64,000 nucleotides of DNA from Vagococcus hydrophili (GCF_011304195.1 NZ_CP049887.1:1426001-1490000); one strand, 5' to 3'; numbered from the stretch's first letter, positions 32,791 to 41,317 are shown. Numbers and translations are program-made. The notes: generated by a model not told the origin, from the sequence alone.

Positions 32791-33759
32791 ATGAGTATTC
32801 CTGTAACCGTCATATCTGGCTTTTTGGGAGCTGGAAAAACGACTTTAATTAATCAAGTATTAAAAGGGTCTGATTTAAAACCCAATGAAGTCGTTATTAT
32901 TGAAAATGAATTTGGTGAAAAAGGAATTGATCATGAGCTTTTGATTCATTCCAAAGAAAATATTTTTCAAATGAATGGTGGCTGTATTTGCTGTAGTTTA
33001 CGAACTGATTTAATGAGTGCCTTAACTTCTGTTTTAGATGTCTTTGTGGAAACAGGTAACCCGATTAAGCAAGTCATTATTGAAGCGAGTGGTATTTCTG
33101 ATCCACAGCCGATTATTCAAACATTAGTTAGTGCACCGAAAATTAGCAGTCATTTTTATTTGGATAGCGTTTTGGTTGTGGTTGATAATGAAAATTTTGA
33201 AAACAGTTTAGTTTATCCAGAAGTGATGAAACAAATTGCGATGGCGGATCGAATTTTTATTTCAGAAAAAAACGAAATAAAAGTTGACCATCAAATGATT
33301 GAAAAAATTGAAAGTATGAATCCATTGACTGATTTTTATCCATTTTCATTAGATGATTCAGCTGAGATGTTAGCTAGAAATGTCTTAAATAATGGACTGT
33401 TTCGTAAGGTAGCGGATTTCACAAAATCAGAAGATAGTCATCATCACCACCACCATCATGAGTTCCAGTCTCTCTATTTAGAGGGAGATAGACCAATTAA
33501 GAAAAGTTTGCTAGAAAATTGGTTATCTGGTTTAATGATGAATTATCAAGAAAATATTTACCGAATGAAAGGCTTCGTTTTAATTGAGGATCAGGATTTT
33601 CAAACTGAAATTCAAAGTGTGAATCAATTGCTTAATTTTAATATGACCACACGTATACCACAGGACAAAGTCAATGAATTAATTATCATAGGGAAGAATT
33701 TAGATAAAGCGTATTTAGAGCGCAGTTTTAAAGAGATTCAAGATAAAAGTAGAGAGTAG
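32791..33759 (+). CDS. CobW/COG0523 family zinc-chaperone GTPase
   Basis: 322-residue GTPase of the CobW/COG0523 family. It has P-loop GFLGAGKTT, the metal motif GGCICCSLRTD (CxCC), GTPase motif SEKNE near the TKxD position, a His-rich stretch (HHHHHHHEF at about 220) and the C-terminal CobW domain. In zinc starvation such proteins (YciC, ZigA) are thought to deliver zinc to essential enzymes. Start 32791 follows AGGAGG; an in-frame start at 32767 is less good. The location behind zinc-free L33 and S14 supports this role. Confidence 0.93.
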   Translation: MSIPVTVISGFLGAGKTTLINQVLKGSDLKPNEVVIIENEFGEKGIDHELLIHSKENIFQMNGGCICCSLRTDLMSALTSVLDVFVETGNPIKQVIIEASGISDPQPIIQTLVSAPKISSHFYLDSVLVVVDNENFENSLVYPEVMKQIAMADRIFISEKNEIKVDHQMIEKIESMNPLTDFYPFSLDDSAEMLARNVLNNGLFRKVADFTKSEDSHHHHHHHEFQSLYLEGDRPIKKSLLENWLSGLMMNYQENIYRMKGFVLIEDQDFQTEIQSVNQLLNFNMTTRIPQDKVNELIIIGKNLDKAYLERSFKEIQDKSRE

Positions 33760-33767
33760 GAAAGTAA

Positions 33768-33893
33768 GTGGAAAAGATCGATATTTCAAGTGCGTACCGC
33801 AGGCTTAAAAGTCCAAATATCAAGACGAGAAAGCGGGCGTTAAAAATTATTAAAGAGATGAAACGCAGTAAAACAGATAAGATGTACGCTTAG
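33768..33893 (+). CDS. Putative metal homeostasis small protein
   Basis: 41-residue basic protein starting with GTG, with TAGGAAAG upstream. The core SAYRRLKSPNIKTRKRALKI matches a tiny conserved Lactobacillales family that I recall being labelled a putative metal homeostasis protein. It lies eight bases behind the CobW gene, so it belongs to the zinc operon. The biochemical role is unknown. Confidence 0.75.
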   Translation: MEKIDISSAYRRLKSPNIKTRKRALKIIKEMKRSKTDKMYA

Positions 33894-33946
33894 TTGGCGA
33901 AAGATGAAGTTAGTAAGAAAATAATAATTGTGTTATAATGATAAAA

Positions 33947-34062
33947 GAAAAGAGACGTAGGTCAATACGCCTCTAGTGTAGAGCCATTTAAGATGGCTAC
34001 AATATTAATTTACTTAGAAGTAAACCAAAACGTCGAAAGTTTAGTGGTTTACTTTTTTTTAT
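33947..34062 (+). ncRNA. Candidate antitoxin RNA of the type I locus
   Basis: An extended -10 promoter TGTTATAAT (33932-33940) should start a roughly 115-base RNA. It contains hairpins GAGACGT/ACGCCTC and GCCAT/ATGGC (with GTA/TAC below) and ends at terminator AAGTAAACC (34017-34025) / GGTTTACTT (34046-34054) plus a T run. The RNA runs opposite to the small toxin gene and overlaps its 3' end, as in convergent type I toxin-antitoxin loci. No coding frame of note lies in it. Confidence 0.65.
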
Positions 34063-34153
34063 CTTGATTGACAATATCGACAATCAACTTAATTAACGCA
34101 ATGACAAACATGCCAAAAGCTAACATCAGTTGAATTGTTTCTAATGCTGACAA
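34049..34153 (-). CDS. Putative holin-like type I toxin
   Basis: 34-residue hydrophobic peptide (MSALETIQLMLAFGMFVIAL, then KLIVDIVNQDKKK) starting with TTG, with AGGAGAG seven bases upstream. The pattern of an acidic start, LMLAFG, one helix and a lysine tail is that of the putative holin-like toxin family of Lactobacillales. It would act at the cell membrane. The stop codon lies in the hairpin that ends the opposing antitoxin RNA. Confidence 0.8.
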   Translation of the reverse strand: MSALETIQLMLAFGMFVIALIKLIVDIVNQDKKK

Positions 34154-34193
34154 AAAAAGGCTCTCCTTTCCTAGACTTAGTGTTTATTTTCAT
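34089..34193 (-). CDS. Overlapping small frame upstream of the toxin (uncertain)
   Basis: 34-codon frame in the toxin mRNA. It starts with ATG behind GGAGGTGG and overlaps most of the toxin in another frame (begins MKINTKSRKGEPFF). The ribosome site is better than the toxin's own. It may be a decoy or coupling frame that controls toxin translation, or chance. I recognise no family. Confidence 0.3.
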   Translation of the reverse strand: MKINTKSRKGEPFFVSIRNNSTDVSFWHVCHCVN

Positions 34194-34285
34194 AAAACAC
34201 CACCTCCACTCAAGGATTGCAACCACCATAAACTTTTCTACTAAATTATTGTATCACGAATTATAAAAAAAGAGGGAATTAAAAA

Positions 34286-34441
34286 TTGTTTTTCTCTAGC
34301 AGATTCTATCTTTTATTATTATTAGCTACTATAGCTATTTGTTATTTTTCTGTTTGTGAAACTGGCCTACTTTGCTGTTCTTGTTTTATGATTATTAACA
34401 TTTTATTAAAGAAAGCACTTTACTTTTTAATCTCTTTGTAG
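34286..34441 (+). CDS. Possible small hydrophobic protein (uncertain)
   Basis: 51-codon frame starting with TTG, with GAGGGAA six bases upstream. It encodes a hydrophobic, cysteine-rich peptide with two possible helices (RFYLLLLLATIAICYF; then CFMIINILL). No family is recognised. It lies between the toxin promoter and the exporter leader and may simply be AT-rich chance. Confidence 0.25.
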   Translation: MFFSSRFYLLLLLATIAICYFSVCETGLLCCSCFMIINILLKKALYFLISL

Positions 34442-34496
34442 TAAATTGTAGAAGTCAAGAGAAAAAGCGAAAAAATTATGGAAAGGAGCAAGACTC

Positions 34497-34586
34497 ATGA
34501 TGACTATTCAATTAATTAATCAAAACCAATTTAATAGAGCAGAAATGAATCCATGTACTCCTTATCCGGTGTCTGTTATTTTTTAG
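34497..34586 (+). CDS. 29-residue leader peptide upstream of the EfrAB-like exporter
   Basis: Short frame with a strong ribosome site (AAAGGAG, 8 bases before ATG). It ends in MNPCTPYPVSVIF, a proline/cysteine-rich tail of the kind that stalls drug-bound ribosomes. It precedes a heterodimeric ABC exporter homologous to Bacillus BmrCD, whose genes are known to be controlled by the translated leader bmrB. It is therefore best read as an attenuation leader and not a free protein. The regulation here is inferred. Confidence 0.65.
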   Translation: MMTIQLINQNQFNRAEMNPCTPYPVSVIF

Positions 34587-34763
34587 CGTCGTTTCTTTGT
34601 GTGCCTAAGTGTACTTAAAAATGAATCTAGATAAAAATAAACGTATCAACCGATAAACTGTGGAGCGATAGGATTCTACATTTTATGGGTTTTTTTGTGC
34701 GCTTTTTTAAGAGAAACAAAGCAGATTTTATTTTCTGTTAGAGAGAGTGAGGAAGAAAAGTTT
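34587..34763 (+). promoter_or_regulatory. Leader region with weak terminator-like hairpin
   Basis: Non-coding stretch between the leader peptide and the exporter. TGTGGA (34659-34664) pairs with TTCTACA (34674-34680), followed by a T-rich run that includes seven T residues. It could be the attenuator that leader stalling relieves. The hairpin is short, so this is tentative. Confidence 0.4.
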
Positions 34764-36506
34764 ATGTTAAAAACATTGTGGGTGTATATTAAGAAACATC
34801 CTTTTGCGTACGGGTTAGCAACGGTATTTGCTATTATTTCATCAGGACTAACACTAGTTCCTAATTTAATTATTCAACAATTGGTGGATGCGATTGTCGC
34901 AAGTTCACTATCAAAAGAAAGTTTATGGCAGTATTTAGGTATTTTCTTAGTTAGTATTCTTTGTATTTATATTGTGGATGTAATCTGGGTGGTGACTTTA
35001 TTTAGTCAGTCTTTCAGATTCCAATCGGAGTTACGAAGAAAAAGCTATCAAAAATTACTTAGTTTAAGAACGCCTTTTTATGAGCGTTTTAGATCTGGGG
35101 ATTTGATGACAAGAATGACCAGTGATGTGGACTATTTAGGAGATGCCATTGGTTATGGTTTCATGCTAATTGTCTCAAATATTACTTGGGCAGTGAGTAT
35201 TTTAATTGCCATGATCGTGACGACTTCTTGGAAAGCGGCTTTAGTGAGTGTGTTACCATTGATTCTTTTTGGTTATATTGTTTTTCTATTGTGGCGAAAA
35301 GTTGACGTGTTATACGAAGATAATCGTGACAATGTGGCGAAGTTAAGCAATGAAGTACTAGAAATGGTCGACGGAGTTCGTGTGATGCGAGCTTACGGGA
35401 AAAAAGAGTTGGAGCAAGAAAGATTCCAAAAAAGAACCTCAGAAGTATTACAAAAAGCCAATAATTTAGTCGTTTATAACGGGGCAATTGGTCAAGTGGC
35501 AAAGTTCTTAATTGGTTTAAGTACAGCGGTTGGTTTAGCTTTCAGTGGTTACTTAATCAATCAAGGGCAAATGACGATTGGACAATTGATTACTTTCCAA
35601 ATTTATTTGGGAATGCTAAGTGGTGCTGTTTGGGGATTATCTGATATTGTTTTGGTGTACCAACAAGGAACCGTATCTTTTAGAAAAATTGATGAGTTAC
35701 TAACCGCAGATGATAGTTTAGAAAAAGTGGGTCAAGACGAGATCAATAAAATTGACCAAATTGAGTTTAAAGATTATGTGTTCCAATATCCTACAGGAGA
35801 AACAACAACCTTAAAGAAAATTGATTTTGAATTAAATCGTGGCGAAACTTTAGGAATAGTTGGTAAAACGGGTAGTGGTAAAACGACACTTGTGCGTCAA
35901 TTACTCCGTCAGTATCCGATTAGTGAAACGGGAGCTATTCGAATTAATGGTCGTTTGATTCAAGACTACAGTATTCGAGACTTAGAAGGTTTAATCGGGT
36001 ATGTTCCTCAAGAGCACATCTTGTTCTCTAAAACAGTGGGACACAATATTCGTTTTGGTAATCGACAAGCAGATGACACAGCTGTGAATGCAGCGATTGA
36101 TTCAGCTGACTTTACAAAAGACGTGGCAAGAATGTCAGAAGGTTTGGAAACCTTAATTGGTGAAAAAGGGGTGTCGATTTCTGGTGGTCAAAAGCAACGG
36201 GTATCGATTGCCAGAGCCTTAATTAGAGAACCTGAATTACTAATTTTAGATGACAGTTTATCAGCAGTAGATGCGAAAACAGAAAGTGCAATTATCGAAA
36301 ACATCCGTCAAGTCAGACAAGATAAGACGAATGTGATTGTCACACACCGTTTATCAGCAGTGGCTCAAGCAGACAAAGTATTAGTGATTGAAGATGGACA
36401 AATTATCGAAGCAGGTACCCCTCAAGAATTACTAGATTCTAAAGGCTGGTACTATGAACAATACATGACACAACAAATGGAGGTGGAAGAAAATGAAACT
36501 ATTTAA
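34764..36506 (+). CDS. Heterodimeric multidrug ABC exporter subunit (EfrA/BmrC-like)
   Basis: 580-residue ABC half-transporter with six helices and a C-terminal nucleotide-binding domain. Walker A is GKTGSGKTT, Q-loop VPQEHIL, signature ISGGQKQRVSIARAL, Walker B LLILDDSLSAVD. The catalytic Glu after Walker B is Asp (DD), the hallmark of the degenerate-site partner in heterodimers such as EfrA or BmrC. Start 34764 follows GAGGAAG; the longer frame from 34695 has no ribosome site. It overlaps the partner gene by 14 bases. Confidence 0.93.
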   Translation: MLKTLWVYIKKHPFAYGLATVFAIISSGLTLVPNLIIQQLVDAIVASSLSKESLWQYLGIFLVSILCIYIVDVIWVVTLFSQSFRFQSELRRKSYQKLLSLRTPFYERFRSGDLMTRMTSDVDYLGDAIGYGFMLIVSNITWAVSILIAMIVTTSWKAALVSVLPLILFGYIVFLLWRKVDVLYEDNRDNVAKLSNEVLEMVDGVRVMRAYGKKELEQERFQKRTSEVLQKANNLVVYNGAIGQVAKFLIGLSTAVGLAFSGYLINQGQMTIGQLITFQIYLGMLSGAVWGLSDIVLVYQQGTVSFRKIDELLTADDSLEKVGQDEINKIDQIEFKDYVFQYPTGETTTLKKIDFELNRGETLGIVGKTGSGKTTLVRQLLRQYPISETGAIRINGRLIQDYSIRDLEGLIGYVPQEHILFSKTVGHNIRFGNRQADDTAVNAAIDSADFTKDVARMSEGLETLIGEKGVSISGGQKQRVSIARALIREPELLILDDSLSAVDAKTESAIIENIRQVRQDKTNVIVTHRLSAVAQADKVLVIEDGQIIEAGTPQELLDSKGWYYEQYMTQQMEVEENETI

Positions 36507-38244
36507 TCGAACCCTTAGTTATTATAAATACGAATGGAAATTCTATACATTAGGAATATTCCTCTCACTTTTATCAGCAGGGACTTCAATTTATGCGCCG
36601 ATGATCGGTAAGCAAATGATTGATTATATCTCAGAGCAAGTGAGTAATCATCAAACAATTGAATTTGGTTGGATTATGCAAAAATTTGGCTTTTTCATGT
36701 TAGTGATTTTATTTAGTAGCTTATGTGGTTATGCTAGTTACTTATTGTTAGCCTATGCGTCTAACCGAGTAAGTAAAAAATTACGTGACGAAGCATTTAA
36801 CCACATGCAGAAATTACCAGTTTCTTATTTTGATGATAAACCAGCAGGGAAAATCTCAGCTCGAATCGTTAATGATGTGGAGCTTTTAAGAACTAATTTT
36901 TACATGAACTTTAGTAATGCAGTCATTATTGATATTTTAACTGTGGGCTCAATTTATGTGGCATTATTTATTGTGACACCTAAAATTGGCACAGCCTTAT
37001 TACTACTTTTCCCATTCTTTGCAATTTGGCAATGGATTTATGTGAAACTTGCGACACCGATCAATAAAAAATGGCGTGAATCAGTCAGTGATTTAAACAG
37101 TCATACAGCAGAAATCGTTCAAGGGGTTTCTATCGTTCAGCTCTATCATCAACAAGATAGCATGCTAGAAGAATTTGAAGAAACCAATCAAACCTGGTTA
37201 AACACAAGAATTAAATCGATTCGCTTAGACGGAACCTTATCTTGGGATTTCTCAGCCTTGATTAAAAACTTGGTAATGTTTGGTGTGCTGTTGTTTATCG
37301 GAACACAGTTCGTTGACGGGGTGCTAGGCTTTTCAATCGGAACGATTTATGTGATTATTAATTATATTTCTCGTTTATTTGATCCGATTTTGGAACTTGT
37401 TCGAATGATGTCAACCCTGCAACAAGCTCTTTCTGGTGGTCGCCGTGTGTTTGAATTATTGGACGAACCAATCGAAGCAGACAGCACAGAACCGCTTAAC
37501 TTTACAGAAGGGCATGTGGTATTTGACCATGTGACTTTTGGATATGATCCTGAAAAAGCTGTCTTGAAAGAAATTAATTTTTCAGCAGATAAAGGGGAAA
37601 CAATTGGTTTAGTTGGGCATACCGGTTCAGGAAAAAGCTCGATTATCAACTTACTGTTTCGTTTTTACGATCCGCAAAAGGGGGCAGTCTTAATTGACGG
37701 ACAACCTTTAGTGGAGAAAAATCGCGAAAGTATTAGATCTCATATGGGCATTGTTTTACAGGAACCTTACTTGTTTAGCGGAACGATCGCAACTAATATT
37801 AGTATGAATGATCCAAAGATTACAGATGAGATGATTCTAGATGCCCTTGAAAAAGTGGGGGGAAAAGATATTATTGCAAAACTCCCACTAGGTATTCATG
37901 AACCAGTCGTTGAAAAAGGTCAGGCATTCTCATCAGGCGAGCGTCAATTGATTGCCTTTGCGAGAACACTAGCTAGTGATCCGAAGATTTTAATTTTAGA
38001 TGAAGCAACGTCTCACATTGATACGGAAACTGAAGAAATTATTCAACATGCTATGGAAGTGGTGAAAGAAGGGCGAACAACATTTATCGTGGCCCACCGT
38101 TTATCAACGATTCAAAACGCGAATCAAATCCTAGTTTTAGATAATGGCGAAATCAAAGAACAAGGAACCCATGAAAGTTTACTTGCTTTGGATCGTTATT
38201 ATGCAGAGATGTATCATTTACAGGCAAAAGGCGCTGCGAGTTAA
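36493..38244 (+). CDS. Heterodimeric multidrug ABC exporter subunit (EfrB/BmrD-like)
   Basis: 583-residue partner half-transporter with six helices and a nucleotide-binding domain. Walker A is GHTGSGKSS, Walker B LILDEATSHID with the full catalytic Glu, and H-loop VAHRLST. Its signature is degraded to FSSGERQ. Together with the Asp in the partner's Walker B, this makes one weak and one working ATP site, as known for EfrAB and BmrCD. These pumps export drugs and dyes. A terminator follows. Confidence 0.93.
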   Translation: MKLFNRTLSYYKYEWKFYTLGIFLSLLSAGTSIYAPMIGKQMIDYISEQVSNHQTIEFGWIMQKFGFFMLVILFSSLCGYASYLLLAYASNRVSKKLRDEAFNHMQKLPVSYFDDKPAGKISARIVNDVELLRTNFYMNFSNAVIIDILTVGSIYVALFIVTPKIGTALLLLFPFFAIWQWIYVKLATPINKKWRESVSDLNSHTAEIVQGVSIVQLYHQQDSMLEEFEETNQTWLNTRIKSIRLDGTLSWDFSALIKNLVMFGVLLFIGTQFVDGVLGFSIGTIYVIINYISRLFDPILELVRMMSTLQQALSGGRRVFELLDEPIEADSTEPLNFTEGHVVFDHVTFGYDPEKAVLKEINFSADKGETIGLVGHTGSGKSSIINLLFRFYDPQKGAVLIDGQPLVEKNRESIRSHMGIVLQEPYLFSGTIATNISMNDPKITDEMILDALEKVGGKDIIAKLPLGIHEPVVEKGQAFSSGERQLIAFARTLASDPKILILDEATSHIDTETEEIIQHAMEVVKEGRTTFIVAHRLSTIQNANQILVLDNGEIKEQGTHESLLALDRYYAEMYHLQAKGAAS

Positions 38245-38252
38245 TAGAAAAC

Positions 38253-38303
38253 CTTTTTTACTTACTCTTTAAATGGAGTAGTAAAAAAGTTTTTTTATTT
38301 AGA
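38253..38303 (+). terminator. Terminator after the exporter operon
   Basis: Hairpin TTTTTTAC-TT-ACTC / GAGT-A-GTAAAAAA followed by a T-rich tail. Confidence 0.8.
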
Positions 38304-38371
38304 ATTACCTAGTAACTAATTTTAGTTATGTATATAATGAAGATAATTCAGTAAATAAGGAGTGTTAAAGT

Positions 38372-38779
38372 ATGTTTGATGAACTAAATAAAATATTATT
38401 GGAAGATAGTTCAGAAAACTCTTGGTATGATGAGGGATGTATTTATGCTGAGGAGTTATTGGGAAAATTTACAGATAATGATTGGAAAAAATTGATAACT
38501 ACTCTAAAAAGTAAAAATAATAAATACAAAATTAGGTTGGCATATTGTATAGACGAAGACACAAGCATGAATGGATTTAATTTATTATTAGGATTACTTG
38601 ATGAAGATGACGAAGTAGCTGAATGTGTGATAGATTCATTGCGATCATTCGATAAAGAACCTTATAAAAAATTGATTATTTCTGATACAACAATAACTGA
38701 TAAAGCAGAAAGCTTATTAAAAAATGCGAGTTTACCAGTGAAAAGAGTCTTAGAAGTTTTTTTAAAACAAAATAAATAA
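38372..38779 (+). CDS. Small HEAT-like protein, possible immunity protein
   Basis: 135-residue acidic, helical cytoplasmic protein with no signal peptide. The helix pairs (YKIRLAYCIDEDT, GLLDEDDEVAECVIDSLRSF) look like HEAT-type repeats. This resembles Imm30-type immunity proteins of polymorphic toxin systems, but the match is by feel only. AAGGAG precedes the ATG. No toxin gene is next to it. Confidence 0.7.
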   Translation: MFDELNKILLEDSSENSWYDEGCIYAEELLGKFTDNDWKKLITTLKSKNNKYKIRLAYCIDEDTSMNGFNLLLGLLDEDDEVAECVIDSLRSFDKEPYKKLIISDTTITDKAESLLKNASLPVKRVLEVFLKQNK

Positions 38780-39059
38780 TAAAATCACTCTAACGATTGG
38801 CGTGAACCAAGAAGATAGAGACTTGATTGGTAAGTTGATGATTGTTGTAACAAAAGATTTAATATACATCAGGTGAAATATGCAGGGATTAAAAATGGTA
38901 AAATAGAATAAATGAAACTATCAGAACTATCTTCATATGAAGATTATGCTCCTGAATCTTGAGATTCTACATACAAATATTTTGTGTTTGTAAAAATATT
39001 GCTTGAGTTAAATTGGCAATAATTTACTTGATGACTAGCTTAGAAAGGAATATTTAAAA
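38780..39059 (+). other. Non-coding stretch with possible gene remnants
   Basis: 280 bp without a full gene. Short open pieces remain: a frame reading ITIGVNQEDRDLIGKLMIVV from about 38795 with no start, and a 16-codon frame MKLSELSSYEDYAPES at about 38911. They look like debris of decayed genes of the neighbouring immunity-like type. Confidence 0.35.
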
Positions 39060-39272
39060 ATGAAAAAAACTATTTCAATCATGACAGAAGAATTTGAAAA
39101 TGAGCAAACTGGAGAAAAAGTTGAAGGTATTACGATTATGGTAGATGGTATGCTAAAAGAATTTGTGAATATTGTTAAGTCAAAAGATTCTAACTACCAA
39201 ACAACTGTTGATGTTATACAAGATGCACTGATGAAAGGTTTAGAGGATATTAAGGAGAATATCAATAAATAG
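39060..39272 (+). CDS. Small protein of unknown function
   Basis: 70-residue acidic protein (MKKTISIMTEEFENEQTGEK..., ending LMKGLEDIKENINK) with AAAGGAA upstream. The next gene starts immediately after its stop, so the two are co-translated. No family is recognised. Its setting among immunity-like genes suggests an accessory role there. Confidence 0.6.
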   Translation: MKKTISIMTEEFENEQTGEKVEGITIMVDGMLKEFVNIVKSKDSNYQTTVDVIQDALMKGLEDIKENINK

Positions 39273-39545
39273 GTGATAGAAAAAGGGACTATAACTTTTA
39301 ATTCTATCGAAATTTATGGCGTTTTTAGAGAAGATTTTGAAAACTCAGGTGTTCCTGATGTAGTCTGGGTTACGTTAAATGAACGAGAATTAGTGAATAT
39401 TCCAACACATTTAGTTGTTTTATATAATACTGGAATGGGAGAAATGTATTGTTTAAATTATAAAGACTTAAATAACAATAATGAACCCAAAATAACATCA
39501 TACTACCCAGGTTTTTCAGAGAATACTCAAACTAAATTATTTTAA
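39273..39545 (+). CDS. SUKH/SMI1-like protein, short form
   Basis: 90-residue protein starting with GTG directly at the end of the preceding gene. VVWVTLNERELVNIPTHLVVLYNTG, followed by MYCLNYKDLN and YYPGFS, recalls the C-terminal half of SUKH (SMI1/KNR4) immunity proteins. Full members are about 130-150 residues, so this is either a short variant or a fragment. A bidirectional terminator follows. Family assignment is tentative. Confidence 0.6.
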   Translation: MIEKGTITFNSIEIYGVFREDFENSGVPDVVWVTLNERELVNIPTHLVVLYNTGMGEMYCLNYKDLNNNNEPKITSYYPGFSENTQTKLF

Positions 39546-39558
39546 TCAACCCCATATA

Positions 39559-39606
39559 AATAAGCCTTTGAGGATACTATGAACAGTTCCTCAAAGGCTT
39601 ATTTTT
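39559..39606. terminator. Bidirectional terminator
   Basis: Perfect inverted repeat AATAAGCCTTTGAGGA / TCCTCAAAGGCTTATT with T-rich ends, between the SUKH-like gene and the convergent acetyltransferase. Confidence 0.92.
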
Positions 39607-40371
39607 CTATGTTCTTGGTCTTGGATCAGTAAAGTAAAGCATCTCTTCTTTATATTTAATCAATGCCTTATCCCAAACCGCAGGGGAATTCATCACACAA
39701 GAAAGGCCATTTAAAACATTCCCTACTTTGTAATCAATCCCCTCATCTAAAATATCTAACACACGATCATAACGTTGTTCAAAGCCATTAAAATCATGGC
39801 GTAAGACATTCATTGTCAAGGTTTCCCCGTCTTCTTTAACAATCCTATAAGGATAATTTTCAGTAAATAAATACTCAGGTAATACTTTTTCTTCCACGCC
39901 GTGCATGCTGGTATTTCTAGCAAATGGTGCCCCTAACATGACAATCTTTCCGCCACGACGATAGACTTCACTTAAAGGTGAATTAACCCCAACAGGTGTG
40001 TGATCTTTGTAGTGATTTTCAGTAAATTTCTTCGCATCTTTTCCCCATGCAGCTAGGCTATGAGTTGGGTGTAAACTACGATAAACATTGTCAGATAAAC
40101 GCATGGTTTCAGGAATAATCCCAATACAAACAGGTGTATTCACCACATCAAACGTCGGATTTTCAGGTAAGACATTTTTATAACTAAAGGTTGGAATAAT
40201 TAGTGTTCCTTCTGAAACTGTTTCTTTCAGTGCTTCAATGACAGCTTTTGGTCCACCTTCAATTTGGTCGTCACCACGCAATGCATTGTAAGAAGAATGA
40301 ACAACGATAATATCATCCTTTTCTACCCCTAAATTTCTTAAATCAGTGATAATTTGTTTTGGATCTAACAT
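39607..40371 (-). CDS. AAC(3)-family N-acetyltransferase (YokD-like)
   Basis: 254-residue acetyl-CoA-dependent enzyme of the aminoglycoside 3-N-acetyltransferase fold. It has VVHSSYNALRGDDQIEGGP near the N-terminus, the conserved RSLHPTHSLAAWG with the key His, and HTPVGVNSPL, then KIVMLGA. Homologues such as YokD are common on chromosomes and often do not confer resistance. The true substrate is unknown. Start 40371 follows AGGAGG; the longer frame is rejected. Confidence 0.9.
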   Translation of the reverse strand: MLDPKQIITDLRNLGVEKDDIIVVHSSYNALRGDDQIEGGPKAVIEALKETVSEGTLIIPTFSYKNVLPENPTFDVVNTPVCIGIIPETMRLSDNVYRSLHPTHSLAAWGKDAKKFTENHYKDHTPVGVNSPLSEVYRRGGKIVMLGAPFARNTSMHGVEEKVLPEYLFTENYPYRIVKEDGETLTMNVLRHDFNGFEQRYDRVLDILDEGIDYKVGNVLNGLSCVMNSPAVWDKALIKYKEEMLYFTDPRPRT

Positions 40372-40396
40372 AAAATTCCTCCTATAATTAATTGAT

Positions 40397-41143
40397 TTAT
40401 TTTTGATAGAGAAAAACGAACTTATTTTCAGTTGAATACTCATTAGAATAAAGGTAATCAGGGTGATTAAACTGCTTAATACTGTCTAGTGTGGTAATGT
40501 TGTTTTCAGCTAAAAAGCGAACCATTTCACCACGAGCCATTTTAGCCAAGGTGGCTTTAACTTTTAATTTGTTATCGATGATTTGTGCAAAAACAATCTC
40601 AATCATTGGTTGGTTTTCATTAAGAAAAGGTGTGATTGTTTTGGAATATTCTTTTGAGGCTAAATTAATAATCGGTTCATTGTTATCAGATAGAACTCCA
40701 TAAAGAGACGTTCCCCAAAATTGATAGAGATTTTTAAACCCATCAACAGCAAGTGGAGCTTGCATTTCTAAACGATAAGGAATAATCCCGTCAAAAGGTC
40801 GTAAAACACCATAAAAGCCAGATAATATGCGCAGGTTTTCTTGTAAATAATGAAGGGCTTCTTCTGTGAGTAAGTCAGGTGCCATGTATTGATACTGTAA
40901 CCCTTTGTAACTCATGATGGCAGGCACGGTATGTTTAGCTAAATCAGCTTGTTCTATGCGCTCAAAGTTTTCCTGAGCTAGCTTATCGTTACATTTCCAA
41001 AGTGACTTAGCTTCTTCATAAGATAATTTTTTCAATTCAGTTAGTATTTTTTTTGTTTTATCTAAAAATTGAGGCTGACTTTCTGGAAAAAAGAAGTCTT
41101 GCTCGGAACTCATTTGTTTAGTTGGAGAAATAATGATTTTCAT
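40397..41143 (-). CDS. yaaA: Peroxide stress protein YaaA (UPF0246)
   Basis: 248-residue YaaA/DUF328 protein with the family opening MKIIISPTKQM, MSYKGLQYQYM and the C-terminal KATLAKMARGEMVRFL. E. coli YaaA lowers free iron during peroxide stress and binds DNA. It lies upstream of the acetyltransferase gene on the same strand with 25 bases between them. Confidence 0.92.
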   Translation of the reverse strand: MKIIISPTKQMSSEQDFFFPESQPQFLDKTKKILTELKKLSYEEAKSLWKCNDKLAQENFERIEQADLAKHTVPAIMSYKGLQYQYMAPDLLTEEALHYLQENLRILSGFYGVLRPFDGIIPYRLEMQAPLAVDGFKNLYQFWGTSLYGVLSDNNEPIINLASKEYSKTITPFLNENQPMIEIVFAQIIDNKLKVKATLAKMARGEMVRFLAENNITTLDSIKQFNHPDYLYSNEYSTENKFVFLYQK

Positions 41144-41317
41144 AATAAACCGCCTTTATTGTTATCATGCTTATTCTAACGTAATCAATGATGAAAAGAA
41201 AGAAAAGCTCATCTAGTCGTAATAATTATAAAAAAATAACATTAATTGTATTTTGATTGATTTTGTTCGGTTTTACATTGATATTTTAAATTATACTTGT
41301 TATGATAACCAAGTAAG

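Noticed and set aside
33900-34200. Fst/par-type (pAD1) locus
   Set aside because: The peptide lacks the Fst pattern and the typical paired direct repeats at the 5' ends. The holin-like toxin family fits better.
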